Assembly: GCA_041797745.1 (NCBI GenBank) | Contig: JBHBZU010000020.1 | Coordinates: forward strand, 1-22,744 | Length of the DNA: 22,744 nt | Reading direction: 5' to 3' | DNA from: UBA3871 sp041797745 | GTDB lineage: Bacteria; Bacillota; Clostridia; Peptostreptococcales; Anaerovoracaceae | Shown: positions 14,729 through 21,840 of the stretch, in pieces | Layout: each line of letters begins with the position of its first letter | Numbering within the stretch: the first letter of the stretch is position 1 | Program-made: the position numbers and the translations under genes | The notes under the pieces: generated by a model | Told to the model about the DNA's origin: nothing | Seen by the model: the letters and a program-made list of their open reading frames with translations, nothing else | Database searches by the model: none

Positions 14729-16126
14729 ATGAAGATTTACAATACCTTAACCAGAAAAAAAGAAGAGTTTAAACCTATTGACCCAAATGAAATTAAGATT
14801 TACGTTTGCGGTCCTACGGTTTACAACTTTTTCCATATTGGAAATGCCAGACCTTTCGTGGTGTTTGACACTTTCCGCAGATACCTGGAATTTCGTGGTA
14901 ATCAGGTTAAGTTTGTTCAGAATTTTACAGACGTTGATGATAAGATTATAAACCGCGCAAGAGAAGAGGGTATTACTGCACCGGAAGTTGCAGACAAGTA
15001 CATTGCAGAATATTATAAGGACGCGGCGGCATTAAATGTAAAGATTGCTACGGTTCACCCAAGGGTATCCGAACATATTCCTGAAATTATTGATTTCGTA
15101 AAGACTCTTATAGACAAGGGCTTTGCTTATGAGGTAAACGGCGATGTTTATTACTCTACACGTAAGTTTAAAGGCTACGGAAAACTTTCAGGTCAGAATA
15201 TAGACGAGCTTGAAGCAGGTGCACGTATTGAGGTGGGCGATATTAAGCAGGATCCCCTGGATTTTGCACTTTGGAAAGCTCGCAAGTCAGAAGACGAAAT
15301 TGCATGGGAATCTCCATGGGGCATGGGTCGTCCGGGCTGGCATATAGAGTGTTCAGCCATGAGCAAAAAGCACCTTGGGGACACCATTGATATACATGCA
15401 GGGGGCGAAGATCTCCAGTTTCCACATCATGAAAATGAAATAGCACAATCCGAGGCGTGCAACGGCACAACCTTTGCTAACTATTGGATGCACAACGGAT
15501 TTATTACAATAGACAACGAAAAAATGAGCAAGTCAAAAGGCAACTTCTTCACAGTAAGGGACATCCTTTCTCATTTTGATGGAGAGGTTATGAGATTCTT
15601 CTTGCTTTCAGGTCATTATCGCGGACCGATAAACTTCTCGGATACTCTTATGGAACAGGCCAAGAACGGTCTTGCGCGTATGCAGAATGCCAGAGAAAAC
15701 CTCAAGCACCTTATGGAAAACGGTTCCGATCAGATGTCAGATGGTGAAAAGGCTAATTTGGAGTCTTTGAAACAGTATAAAGACAAATTCTGTGAAAAGA
15801 TGGATGATGATTTAAATACGGCAGACGCTATAACTGCTATTTTCGAAATGATTACAGCCATCAATACTCAGGTTAAGGATGGTGCCAGCCGAGATTTTGC
15901 CAAGGCTGCTTTAGACAGACTTTTAGAACTGGCAAACGTACTGGGGCTTCTTATTCATGAGGCGGAGGAGGGCGTTGACCCTGAAATTCAAGCTCTGATT
16001 GATGAAAGACAGGCCGCAAGAAAGGCTAAGGACTTTGCAAGGGCAGACGAGATTAGAGACATTTTGAAAGAAAAGGGGATTACCCTAAAAGACACACCGC
16101 AGGGTGTACAAATCATTAAAGGATAG
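14729..16126 (+). CDS. cysS: Cysteinyl-tRNA synthetase
   Basis: Class I synthetase charging tRNA-Cys, 465 residues, standard length. The HIGH motif appears as FFHIGNARPF and KMSKS as EKMSKSKGNFF. Zinc ligands are the Cys of YVCGPTVYN, the Cys of WHIECSAMS, and the His/Glu of the FPHHENEIAQSEAC region. The start ATG 14729 has GAGAGG at 14716-14721. It heads a long unit running to sigH in which genes are separated by only a few bases. cysS next to mrnC-rlmB-sigH is the ancestral Bacillota order, but here three envelope genes separate cysS from mrnC. Confidence 0.97.
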   Translation: MKIYNTLTRKKEEFKPIDPNEIKIYVCGPTVYNFFHIGNARPFVVFDTFRRYLEFRGNQVKFVQNFTDVDDKIINRAREEGITAPEVADKYIAEYYKDAAALNVKIATVHPRVSEHIPEIIDFVKTLIDKGFAYEVNGDVYYSTRKFKGYGKLSGQNIDELEAGARIEVGDIKQDPLDFALWKARKSEDEIAWESPWGMGRPGWHIECSAMSKKHLGDTIDIHAGGEDLQFPHHENEIAQSEACNGTTFANYWMHNGFITIDNEKMSKSKGNFFTVRDILSHFDGEVMRFFLLSGHYRGPINFSDTLMEQAKNGLARMQNARENLKHLMENGSDQMSDGEKANLESLKQYKDKFCEKMDDDLNTADAITAIFEMITAINTQVKDGASRDFAKAALDRLLELANVLGLLIHEAEEGVDPEIQALIDERQAARKAKDFARADEIRDILKEKGITLKDTPQGVQIIKG

Positions 16127-16136
16127 GTATTGACGA

Positions 16137-17027
16137 ATGAATAAGGCGGAAGTCGGAAGCGTCCAGTATTTTAGACGAATGATTACTGTTATTACCTTGG
16201 TAATTATTGCAGTGCTCATAGTTCTTTTACTCTTCGTTTCCAGAAACCTAAAATCTGTAAAGGCAGATTTGGACTATTACAAGACACAGAGCAGTGTTGC
16301 GGCAGTTAACGTTGAAAAAACCAGTATGCAGGATGGTGAGATATATCCATATCAATCTCTTTATCCGGATATGTATGTGGATGTGCCTAAAGAACGCACT
16401 AAATTACTTGACGCGGACAGGTTTTATTATCTGACCTTTACGGGAGGACCCTCAACAGAAACTGAAAAGATTTTAGACACTCTAAAAAAAGAAAAGGTAA
16501 AAGCCACATTTTTCGTATATGGTGGAGATACTCAGGAGGGTAGAGCCATCATGAAGAGGATTGTTGATGAGGGGCACACTATCGGTATCTACGGATATGA
16601 ATCAACTCAAAGTCAGGTGTATGAATCCATTGATACTTATTTGGATGACTTTTGCAAAGAATTTAGAGTGATTTCCGAAGCCACAGGCATTAAGCCTGCC
16701 GTCTTTAAGTTTCAGGGAGGAACTACCAACAAATACAATGCTCTCATAAGACAGCAGCTTTCGTCAGAAATGATTAGAAGAGGTTTCACATATTTTGATT
16801 GGAATGCCAATTCCGGCGACAACTTTGCAGGAGAAACCACAGAAAGTATTATCAATAACGCTATAGAAACTGGAACGGAAAAACGTCGTATCTTCTTGCA
16901 AATGCACGATGATGAATCTTGTACGTATACGGCTAAAGCCTTACCTGAGATTATCAAGTATTTTCAGGACGCAGGCTACACATTCAAACCGATTACAAAT
17001 GATATCCAGCCTATGGCTTTTGAATAG
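16137..17027 (+). CDS. Membrane-anchored NodB/polysaccharide-deacetylase-like pseudoenzyme
   Basis: A 296-residue protein with a membrane anchor (about 15-36), a short probable coiled stretch (about 37-55) and an extracellular NodB-type domain (about 95-290). Active NodB deacetylases need an Asp-Asp in TFDDGP, two His in H-S/T-x-x-H and an Arg. Here motif 1 reads TFTGGP (T102, G103), the motif 2 histidines are Y152 and S156, and the motif 3 Arg is K191. The Asp of DWN (211) and the His of QMHD (267) remain. Metal binding and catalysis are therefore probably lost while the fold is kept. No strong Shine-Dalgarno precedes ATG 16137, 10 bases after cysS, so coupling is likely. A structural or glycan-binding role in the envelope is inference. 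Confidence 0.85.
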   Translation: MNKAEVGSVQYFRRMITVITLVIIAVLIVLLLFVSRNLKSVKADLDYYKTQSSVAAVNVEKTSMQDGEIYPYQSLYPDMYVDVPKERTKLLDADRFYYLTFTGGPSTETEKILDTLKKEKVKATFFVYGGDTQEGRAIMKRIVDEGHTIGIYGYESTQSQVYESIDTYLDDFCKEFRVISEATGIKPAVFKFQGGTTNKYNALIRQQLSSEMIRRGFTYFDWNANSGDNFAGETTESIINNAIETGTEKRRIFLQMHDDESCTYTAKALPEIIKYFQDAGYTFKPITNDIQPMAFE

Positions 17028-17040
17028 AAAGAGGTGCAGT

Positions 17041-17721
17041 ATGTCAACAAAAGAAAATTTTGTAAAAGCGCTCAAGGAACTCACCGGTTTTGAAGATAAT
17101 TCCAGCGAAAATGAACCGACTTCAGACAGACCGTCTGAACGAGTAAAGGTGAAGCCTGTTCATATGAACATTGAAAACCTTGAGGTTAAACCTAGAAAAA
17201 CCGAGTTCGGACAGGCGGTGACAGAGAGCCTTTCAGAACTTGCAAGAGAAGATTTCGGCGCAAAAAATGAAAGCGGAAGAACTATTATTCCCTCGGGAAT
17301 GGTAATTAAAGGTAATATTGAAGCCACCGACCGCATTGATATGATGGGGCGTGTTGAGGGGAATGTTTTCACTTCAGGAGATGTGGTGGCTGCCGGAACT
17401 ATTGTGGGAGACCTTGAAGCTCGTGAACTTCTTCTTCAGGGAAGTGCGGTTAAAGGTAACATCAGAACTACCGGCAGAATTACTATCGAAAAAGACGCCA
17501 AGGTAGTAGGCAATGTTACAGCAGAAAGTCTCCATTTGGACGGCAGAGTTAAGGGCAATTTAAACATCAGTCAGACTTCTGAATTAACAGCAGGCGCTAT
17601 AGTGCTTGGTGATATTGAGACCGGTTATATTTCAACAAGTAAAGGCACTAAAATCAAGGGTAACATCTTTACAAAACAGGATGCTGATTACGGTGACGAT
17701 GATTTTGATATCGAGGTATAA
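17041..17721 (+). CDS. Bactofilin family protein, first copy
   Basis: A 226-residue bactofilin, a cytoskeletal protein that polymerises through a right-handed beta-helix. A hydrophilic N-terminal region (about 1-80) precedes the repeat domain (about 82-215), where short Gly-rich rungs recur (GNIEATDRIDMMGRVEGNV, GDLEARELLLQGSAVKGNI, GNVTAESLHLDGRVKGNL). An acidic tail (DADYGDDDFDIE) ends the protein. ATG 17041 is chosen because AGAGGTG sits just upstream; the longer frame opening at 16909 lies inside the preceding gene. It is 13 bases after the NodB-like gene and 2 bases before a second bactofilin. Bactofilins typically recruit peptidoglycan-modifying enzymes, which fits the neighbours. Confidence 0.93.
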   Translation: MSTKENFVKALKELTGFEDNSSENEPTSDRPSERVKVKPVHMNIENLEVKPRKTEFGQAVTESLSELAREDFGAKNESGRTIIPSGMVIKGNIEATDRIDMMGRVEGNVFTSGDVVAAGTIVGDLEARELLLQGSAVKGNIRTTGRITIEKDAKVVGNVTAESLHLDGRVKGNLNISQTSELTAGAIVLGDIETGYISTSKGTKIKGNIFTKQDADYGDDDFDIEV

Positions 17722-17723
17722 AA

Positions 17724-18626
17724 ATGGCAACATCAGGAAATAGAAGATCAATTAAATTAAGCAATCTTACTTCCGCTCCTGCTGAAGAAAAGACGGTTGA
17801 TAAAGAGATTTCCAGCTTTGCTGATAATCTTGAAGCTAAAGAAGCCGAAACATCAACCTATGAAGCAGAGGCTGTTAAGGAAGAACAAAGCATAGAAGAG
17901 AGGATTGAGATTGCAGAGGTTCAGGCCACTGCTGAAGAATCAGTTGATTCGGTTAATGAAGAAGAAACCCCTGCAAGGACTTCCGAAGAAATGGCAGCAG
18001 AGTTTGCGGCAGCTTTTAACGGAACTTTGGGCGAAGCCACTGTTCAGGAAGCGGCAAAGGAAAGAACCAGAACTTCTGAGGAAATTGAAGAAGATAGAAA
18101 TCTGGATGCAATAGTTGAAGATACTGAATCCGTAGCAGACGCACTGGCGGAGGTAGAGCGTAGAAAGCTCCAAAAAGAAAGAGAAGAAGAGGAACTCATT
18201 GCCTCCATGGTATCTGACGAAGTCGGTTATATCGCAAAAGGTACCAAGGTACATGGTGATATTATTGCAGACGGTCACTTGGAAATTCAAGGCGTGGTTG
18301 AGGGCGGTATCAATGCTCGCGGAAACGTTAAGGTTAACGGAGATGTGTATGGCGATATCGCTTGCGGCAATCTCATTATCAATGAGGGCGAGCTGAAAGT
18401 GGACGTTCAGGCAAGAGAAGATATCTCTGTGGGAGCTACCGCACGCATAGAGGGTGACATCAGATGTAGGAGAATCTCTGTTGAGGGCATTGTTGTAGGC
18501 AATATTGTGGCGACAGAGCTTGTGCAGATTGCAGAGTCTGCTACAGTAACCGGAAACCTCACAACCGGCGGCATTGCTATCGGTATGGGAGCAACCATTA
18601 ATGGAAACATTAAGATGGTGAAATAA
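17724..18626 (+). CDS. Bactofilin family protein, second copy with long acidic N-terminal arm
   Basis: A 300-residue bactofilin paralogue. Residues 1 to about 165 form an unusual, very acidic Glu/Ala-rich region, probably disordered or helical and ending in a charged helix (AEVERRKLQKEREEEELIASMV). The beta-helix domain follows (about 170-300; KGTKVHGDIIADGHLEIQG, GNVKVNGDVYGDI, TARIEGDIRCRRISVEG). The two bactofilins differ mainly in the N-terminal arm, so they may copolymerise and recruit different partners (inference). The GAGG ribosome binding site (17713-17716) lies within the end of the first bactofilin gene, which indicates coupled translation. mrnC starts 3 bases later. Confidence 0.92.
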   Translation: MATSGNRRSIKLSNLTSAPAEEKTVDKEISSFADNLEAKEAETSTYEAEAVKEEQSIEERIEIAEVQATAEESVDSVNEEETPARTSEEMAAEFAAAFNGTLGEATVQEAAKERTRTSEEIEEDRNLDAIVEDTESVADALAEVERRKLQKEREEEELIASMVSDEVGYIAKGTKVHGDIIADGHLEIQGVVEGGINARGNVKVNGDVYGDIACGNLIINEGELKVDVQAREDISVGATARIEGDIRCRRISVEGIVVGNIVATELVQIAESATVTGNLTTGGIAIGMGATINGNIKMVK

Positions 18627-18629
18627 AAT

Positions 18630-19040
18630 ATGAATTTAAGGCAGATTAATACGACGGCGCTCGCTTATTTGGGGGACGCCGTCTATGAGGTTTATGTAAG
18701 AGAAAAATCAGTACGGAGCAACCCTGCCAAAGTAGATTTAATCCATTATACGAATGTAAAGTACGTAAGAGCAGAGGGTCAGGAACTGGCCATTCGAAGA
18801 ATTTTTGATACCTTGACCGAAGAGGAGCAAAGCATTGTTCGCAGAGCCAGAAATCACAAAATTTCCTCTAAACCTAAAAATGCCAGTCCTGTTACTTACA
18901 AGATGGCTACTGCTTTTGAAGCGCTTATAGGATATCTTTATTTAGATCAGAGAAAAGAGCGAATGGAAGAAATCATATATAGAGCCATAGAAATTATAGA
19001 TGCTGAGGGTGAAGAATATGTTAGAAAATCAGCAAAATAA
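18630..19040 (+). CDS. mrnC: Mini-ribonuclease III
   Basis: A 136-residue RNase III catalytic domain without a double-stranded-RNA-binding domain, the Mini-III type that matures 23S rRNA ends in B. subtilis. The RNase III signature is seen as LAYLGDAVYEVYVRE near the N-terminus, and the second acidic motif as KMATAFEALIGYLYLDQ. It acts as a homodimer in the cytoplasm. The Shine-Dalgarno is weak and the start is only 3 bases after the second bactofilin, so it probably relies on coupling. Its position upstream of rlmB, another 23S rRNA gene, is the conserved Bacillota arrangement. The last 23 bases overlap the next small gene. Confidence 0.95.
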   Translation: MNLRQINTTALAYLGDAVYEVYVREKSVRSNPAKVDLIHYTNVKYVRAEGQELAIRRIFDTLTEEEQSIVRRARNHKISSKPKNASPVTYKMATAFEALIGYLYLDQRKERMEEIIYRAIEIIDAEGEEYVRKSAK

Positions 19041-19230
19041 TAAATCAGCTTCAACCAATACCAGTGTTGAAGAGGGCTTGAAAAATGCTTTTGGAGAAAC
19101 TGTGGAGGTTGGCAGCGAACGAATCGTGGAAGCCTTTAAGGAGCCTTGGACTGTAAGAGAAAAGGTTTTAGCAGTCTTAACAGGACTTTGTGCTTTGGGT
19201 GTTATCGCTAGATTTTTTATATTGAAGTAA
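19018..19230 (+). CDS. Small tail-anchored-like membrane protein, unknown function
   Basis: A 70-residue protein I do not recognise. A polar N-terminus (Asn/Ser/Thr rich) is followed by a probable amphipathic helix (about 18-43; VEEGLKNAFGETVEVGSERIVEAF) and one C-terminal membrane segment (about 49-68) ending FFILK. This resembles a tail-anchored protein with its bulk in the cytoplasm. The ATG at 19018 has GAGGGTG (19004-19010) 7 bases upstream, while the in-frame ATG at 19000 has none. The gene overlaps the 3' end of mrnC by 23 bases in another frame and lies 27 bases before thyA, so it is a true operon member rather than a shadow frame. Confidence 0.7.
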   Translation: MLENQQNNKSASTNTSVEEGLKNAFGETVEVGSERIVEAFKEPWTVREKVLAVLTGLCALGVIARFFILK

Positions 19231-19257
19231 TGGCAATTTGCCGGAGAAGAGGTAAAA

Positions 19258-20088
19258 ATGAGTAAAGCAGACGGTTTATTTGTGAATATGTGCCGTGAGA
19301 TTTTAGAGAACGGCTATTCCAGCGAGGGTCAGAAAGTTAGAGCGCATTGGGAGGATGGAACGCCTGCCCATACTGTTAAAACTTTCGGAATCGTGAACAG
19401 ATACAATCTTTGGGAAGAATTTCCGGCTTTAACCTTAAGACCTACCGCAATTAAGAGTGCAGTAGATGAAATGCTTTGGATTTGGCAAAAGAAGTCCAAC
19501 AACATTAAGGACTTAAATTCAAGAATATGGGATGAATGGGCTGATGAAACGGGTTCCATCGGAAAGGCTTACGGATATCAACTCGGAGTAAAATATCGTT
19601 TTGCTCAAGGGGAGATGGATCAGGTGGACAATGTGATTTGGCAGCTTAAAAATCAGCCATATTCACGCCGCATTATGACTAATATCTATAATTTTGGAGA
19701 CCTGATGGAAATGGGTTTGGAACCTTGCGCCTATAGCATGACTTTCAATGTTACAGGTGATAGATTAAATGCAATTCTAAATCAGCGTTCACAGGATATT
19801 TTGGCAGCTAACAACTGGAATGTCGTTCAGTATTCAGTTTTGGTTATGATGTTAGCGCAGGTGACAGGCTTTAAGCCGGGTACACTGGTTCATGTTATTT
19901 CCGATGCTCATATTTATGACAGACATATTGATATTGTCAAGGAAATGATTGAAAGACCTCAGTTTGCGGCACCTACCTTTACTCTTAATCCGGATATCAA
20001 GGATTTTTACGATTTTACAGTAGAAGATATTAAGGTAGAAAATTACGAAAAGAATCCGCAGATTAAGAATATTCCTATTGCAATTTAG
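19258..20088 (+). CDS. thyA: Thymidylate synthase, ThyA type (divergent)
   Basis: Converts dUMP and methylene-tetrahydrofolate to dTMP and dihydrofolate. At 276 residues it has a near-canonical length and keeps IWDEWADETGSIGKAYG, the phosphate-binding SRR (136-138), nucleophile C157 in EPCAYSM, QRSQD (176-180), the uracil-binding Asn (N188) and H218/Y220 in DAHIYDRH. Departures from E. coli ThyA include Ala for the His after the catalytic Cys (PCA instead of PCH) and a divergent N-terminus, so it belongs to a less studied ThyA branch. ATG 19258 has AGAGG upstream. The folA gene that recycles its dihydrofolate product follows after 82 bases containing a hairpin. Confidence 0.93.
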   Translation: MSKADGLFVNMCREILENGYSSEGQKVRAHWEDGTPAHTVKTFGIVNRYNLWEEFPALTLRPTAIKSAVDEMLWIWQKKSNNIKDLNSRIWDEWADETGSIGKAYGYQLGVKYRFAQGEMDQVDNVIWQLKNQPYSRRIMTNIYNFGDLMEMGLEPCAYSMTFNVTGDRLNAILNQRSQDILAANNWNVVQYSVLVMMLAQVTGFKPGTLVHVISDAHIYDRHIDIVKEMIERPQFAAPTFTLNPDIKDFYDFTVEDIKVENYEKNPQIKNIPIAI

Positions 20089-20111
20089 GGCATATATTTG
20101 AGATGATACAG

Positions 20112-20147
20112 CTCCGGTGACTTACAGTTTGGTAAAAGTTACCGGAG
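20112..20147 (+). other. Intercistronic hairpin between thyA and folA
   Basis: A 12-bp stem, CTCCGGTGACTT (20112-20123) with AAGTTACCGGAG (20136-20147), one G-U pair and a 12-base loop. No U-run follows, so it is not a standard terminator. It may stabilise or process the mRNA, or be an attenuating element. Confidence 0.6.
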
Positions 20148-20170
20148 TGTTCATATAGTAAGGAGAGATT

Positions 20171-20749
20171 ATGAAAGCTATAGTAGCGACAGAAAAAAAT
20201 TGGGGTATAGGAAAGGACAACGACCTCTTAATACATCTTCCGGAGGACTTAAAATTCTTCAGGGAACAGACCCTGGGCAAGACTATTATTATGGGAAGAA
20301 AAACTTTGGAGTCACTTCCCTCAGGTAAACCTTTACCAAAGCGAACTACCATACTCCTCACAGGAAACAGGGAGTATAAGTGTGAGGCGGAGATTCCTGA
20401 AAGTGCAAGACTGATAGTGGTTCACAGCATAGATGAAATTAAAGAAAAGCTGGAAGAAATGAAAATTGCCGAGGGCTTGTCGGACGAGGATATTATAGTG
20501 GCAGGTGGTGCCAGCGTTTATGAACAGTTCCTACCACTTTGTGATGAATTTATAGTAACAAGGATTCATTTGAATTTGGACGCAGACAGATTCTTTCCCG
20601 ACATGGATGAACTGGTTCAAGAGGGAAAGGTAGAAATTACTTGGACGAGTGATGTTCAGCAGGACTCTAAAACAGGTACGGAATACATATTTGTTAAATA
20701 TGTTAAAGTTGAAAAACTTAGGGAAATCTCAGAAAGTGCCGGAATCTAG
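20171..20749 (+). CDS. folA: Dihydrofolate reductase
   Basis: Reduces dihydrofolate to tetrahydrofolate with NADPH, restoring the cofactor oxidised by ThyA. Signatures are NWGIGKDNDLLIHLPEDLKFF, with the catalytic acid E25, and GKTIIMGRKTLESLP for NADPH binding, followed by DIIVAGGASVYEQFLP. At 192 residues it is longer than the typical 160; the extra length is a charged helix segment around residues 85-105 (DEIKEKLEEMKIAEGLSDED) and a C-terminal tail. ATG 20171 has AAGGAG at 20160-20165. It is paired with thyA within the cysS-sigH unit. Confidence 0.95.
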   Translation: MKAIVATEKNWGIGKDNDLLIHLPEDLKFFREQTLGKTIIMGRKTLESLPSGKPLPKRTTILLTGNREYKCEAEIPESARLIVVHSIDEIKEKLEEMKIAEGLSDEDIIVAGGASVYEQFLPLCDEFIVTRIHLNLDADRFFPDMDELVQEGKVEITWTSDVQQDSKTGTEYIFVKYVKVEKLREISESAGI

Positions 20750-20762
20750 GCAATGAGAGCTC

Positions 20763-20833
20763 GTGTATTACGAATATGTAATACACTTTGTAATACGGAA
20801 AGGAGAGGGGCTTTCAAAGAAAATTAGCCCTCC
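20763..20833 (+). promoter_or_regulatory. Palindrome and Shine-Dalgarno-pairing element before rlmB
   Basis: GTGTATTAC (20763-20771) and GTAATACAC (20778-20786) form a perfect 9-bp dyad; GTAATAC recurs at 20790. A strong GGAAAGGAGAGGGG (20797-20810) follows but is about 35 bases from the likely rlmB ATG (20841). Between them, TAGCCCTCC (20825-20833) can pair with GGAGAGGGGCT and hide the Shine-Dalgarno. Confidence 0.55.
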
Positions 20834-20840
20834 AAATAAC

Positions 20841-21839
20841 ATGAGTAAGAACGAAAATAAATATAGAAGAAACAGCAAAGGCGAATGGGAAGAACGCTTC
20901 CCTAGAGGAAGAAAAGACAGAAGCGAGCGTAGTTATGAGAGCGGTCGCAGAGAAAGCAGCTCTCGCGGTGGTAGCTTCGGAAAGGTAGAAGAACGTCGCT
21001 CTCGTGGTGGAAGCTTTGGAAAAGGGGAAGAACGCCGCTCTCGCGGAGGAAACTTCGGAAAGGGAGAAGAACGCTACAGTGATGGATATAGCCATAACGG
21101 CAACCTTATTATTGGGAGAAATCCTGTAATGGAAGCTTTAAAGTCAGGTCGCGAAATAGATAAGCTGGTGGTTGCAAACGGTGCGGAGGGCAGCATTATA
21201 AAGATTGTAGGCATGGCGAAAGATAAGGGTATTCCTATTATGTATTCAGAAAGGAACGGACTGGATAGAATTTCCGAGGGAAGAGTACATCAGGGGGTAG
21301 CTGCTTATGTATCTTCCTATGGATATGTAGAGGTTGAAGACATTCTAAAGGTAGCAGAGGAACGAGGAGAAGAACCTTTTATTGTAATTTTGGATAATCT
21401 TGAAGACCCGCATAATCTGGGAGCTATTATGAGAACTTGCGAGACCGCCGGTGCACATGGAATCATTATTCCTAAGCGCAGAGCAGTAGGAATTACCGAT
21501 GTGGTAGTAAAGGCATCAGCAGGCGCCGTAGAATATATTCCGGTGGCTAAGGTGGTAAATATTGCACAAACCATTGAATCTCTTAAAGCAAAAGGCATTT
21601 GGGTTGCGGCTTGTGACATGGGAGAGCATATGTATTACGAACAGAACTTAACCGGTCCTATGGCGCTGGTTGTGGGCGCTGAGGGAGAGGGTATCTCAAG
21701 ACTTGTTCGTGAGAAATGCGATTATGTGGTATCTATTCCGATGAAAGGGAAGATAACCTCATTAAACGCATCCAATGCGGCAGCTATCCTTATATACGAA
21801 ATATGTAGGCAGAGACTCCAGTCTGGAGTGGAGAAATAG
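20841..21839 (+). CDS. rlmB: 23S rRNA 2'-O-methyltransferase RlmB (TrmH family) with RGG-repeat N-terminal extension
   Basis: A SpoU/TrmH-type SAM-dependent methyltransferase, the family that modifies G2251 of 23S rRNA. The substrate-binding domain starts near residue 86 (NLIIGRNPVMEALKSG). Knotted catalytic motifs are LDNLEDPHNLGAIMRT, ALVVGAEGEGIS and IPMKGKITSLNASNAAAILIYE. From ATG 20841 it has 332 residues against about 250 for a standard RlmB. The extra 80-odd residues are basic and contain three tandem copies of a 13-residue unit (SRGGSFGKxEERR; 41-79). The start is uncertain: the frame stays open to a GTG at 20763, but ATG 20841 is the first ATG and follows the Shine-Dalgarno element. 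sigH begins one base after its stop. Confidence 0.92.
   Translation: MSKNENKYRRNSKGEWEERFPRGRKDRSERSYESGRRESSSRGGSFGKVEERRSRGGSFGKGEERRSRGGNFGKGEERYSDGYSHNGNLIIGRNPVMEALKSGREIDKLVVANGAEGSIIKIVGMAKDKGIPIMYSERNGLDRISEGRVHQGVAAYVSSYGYVEVEDILKVAEERGEEPFIVILDNLEDPHNLGAIMRTCETAGAHGIIIPKRRAVGITDVVVKASAGAVEYIPVAKVVNIAQTIESLKAKGIWVAACDMGEHMYYEQNLTGPMALVVGAEGEGISRLVREKCDYVVSIPMKGKITSLNASNAAAILIYEICRQRLQSGVEK
20961..21077 (+). repeat. Three in-frame 39-bp repeats encoding RGG units
   Basis: Units at 20961-20999, 21000-21038 and 21039-21077 encode SRGGSFGKVEERR, SRGGSFGKGEERR and SRGGNFGKGEERY. Synonymous third-base differences between units show the repeat is not brand new and that the protein sequence is being kept. 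Confidence 0.85.
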
Positions 21840-21840
21840 A

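Noticed and set aside
17905..18114. Alternative-frame ORFs inside the second bactofilin gene
   Set aside because: They are out-of-frame readings of the Glu/Ala-rich arm without start signals.
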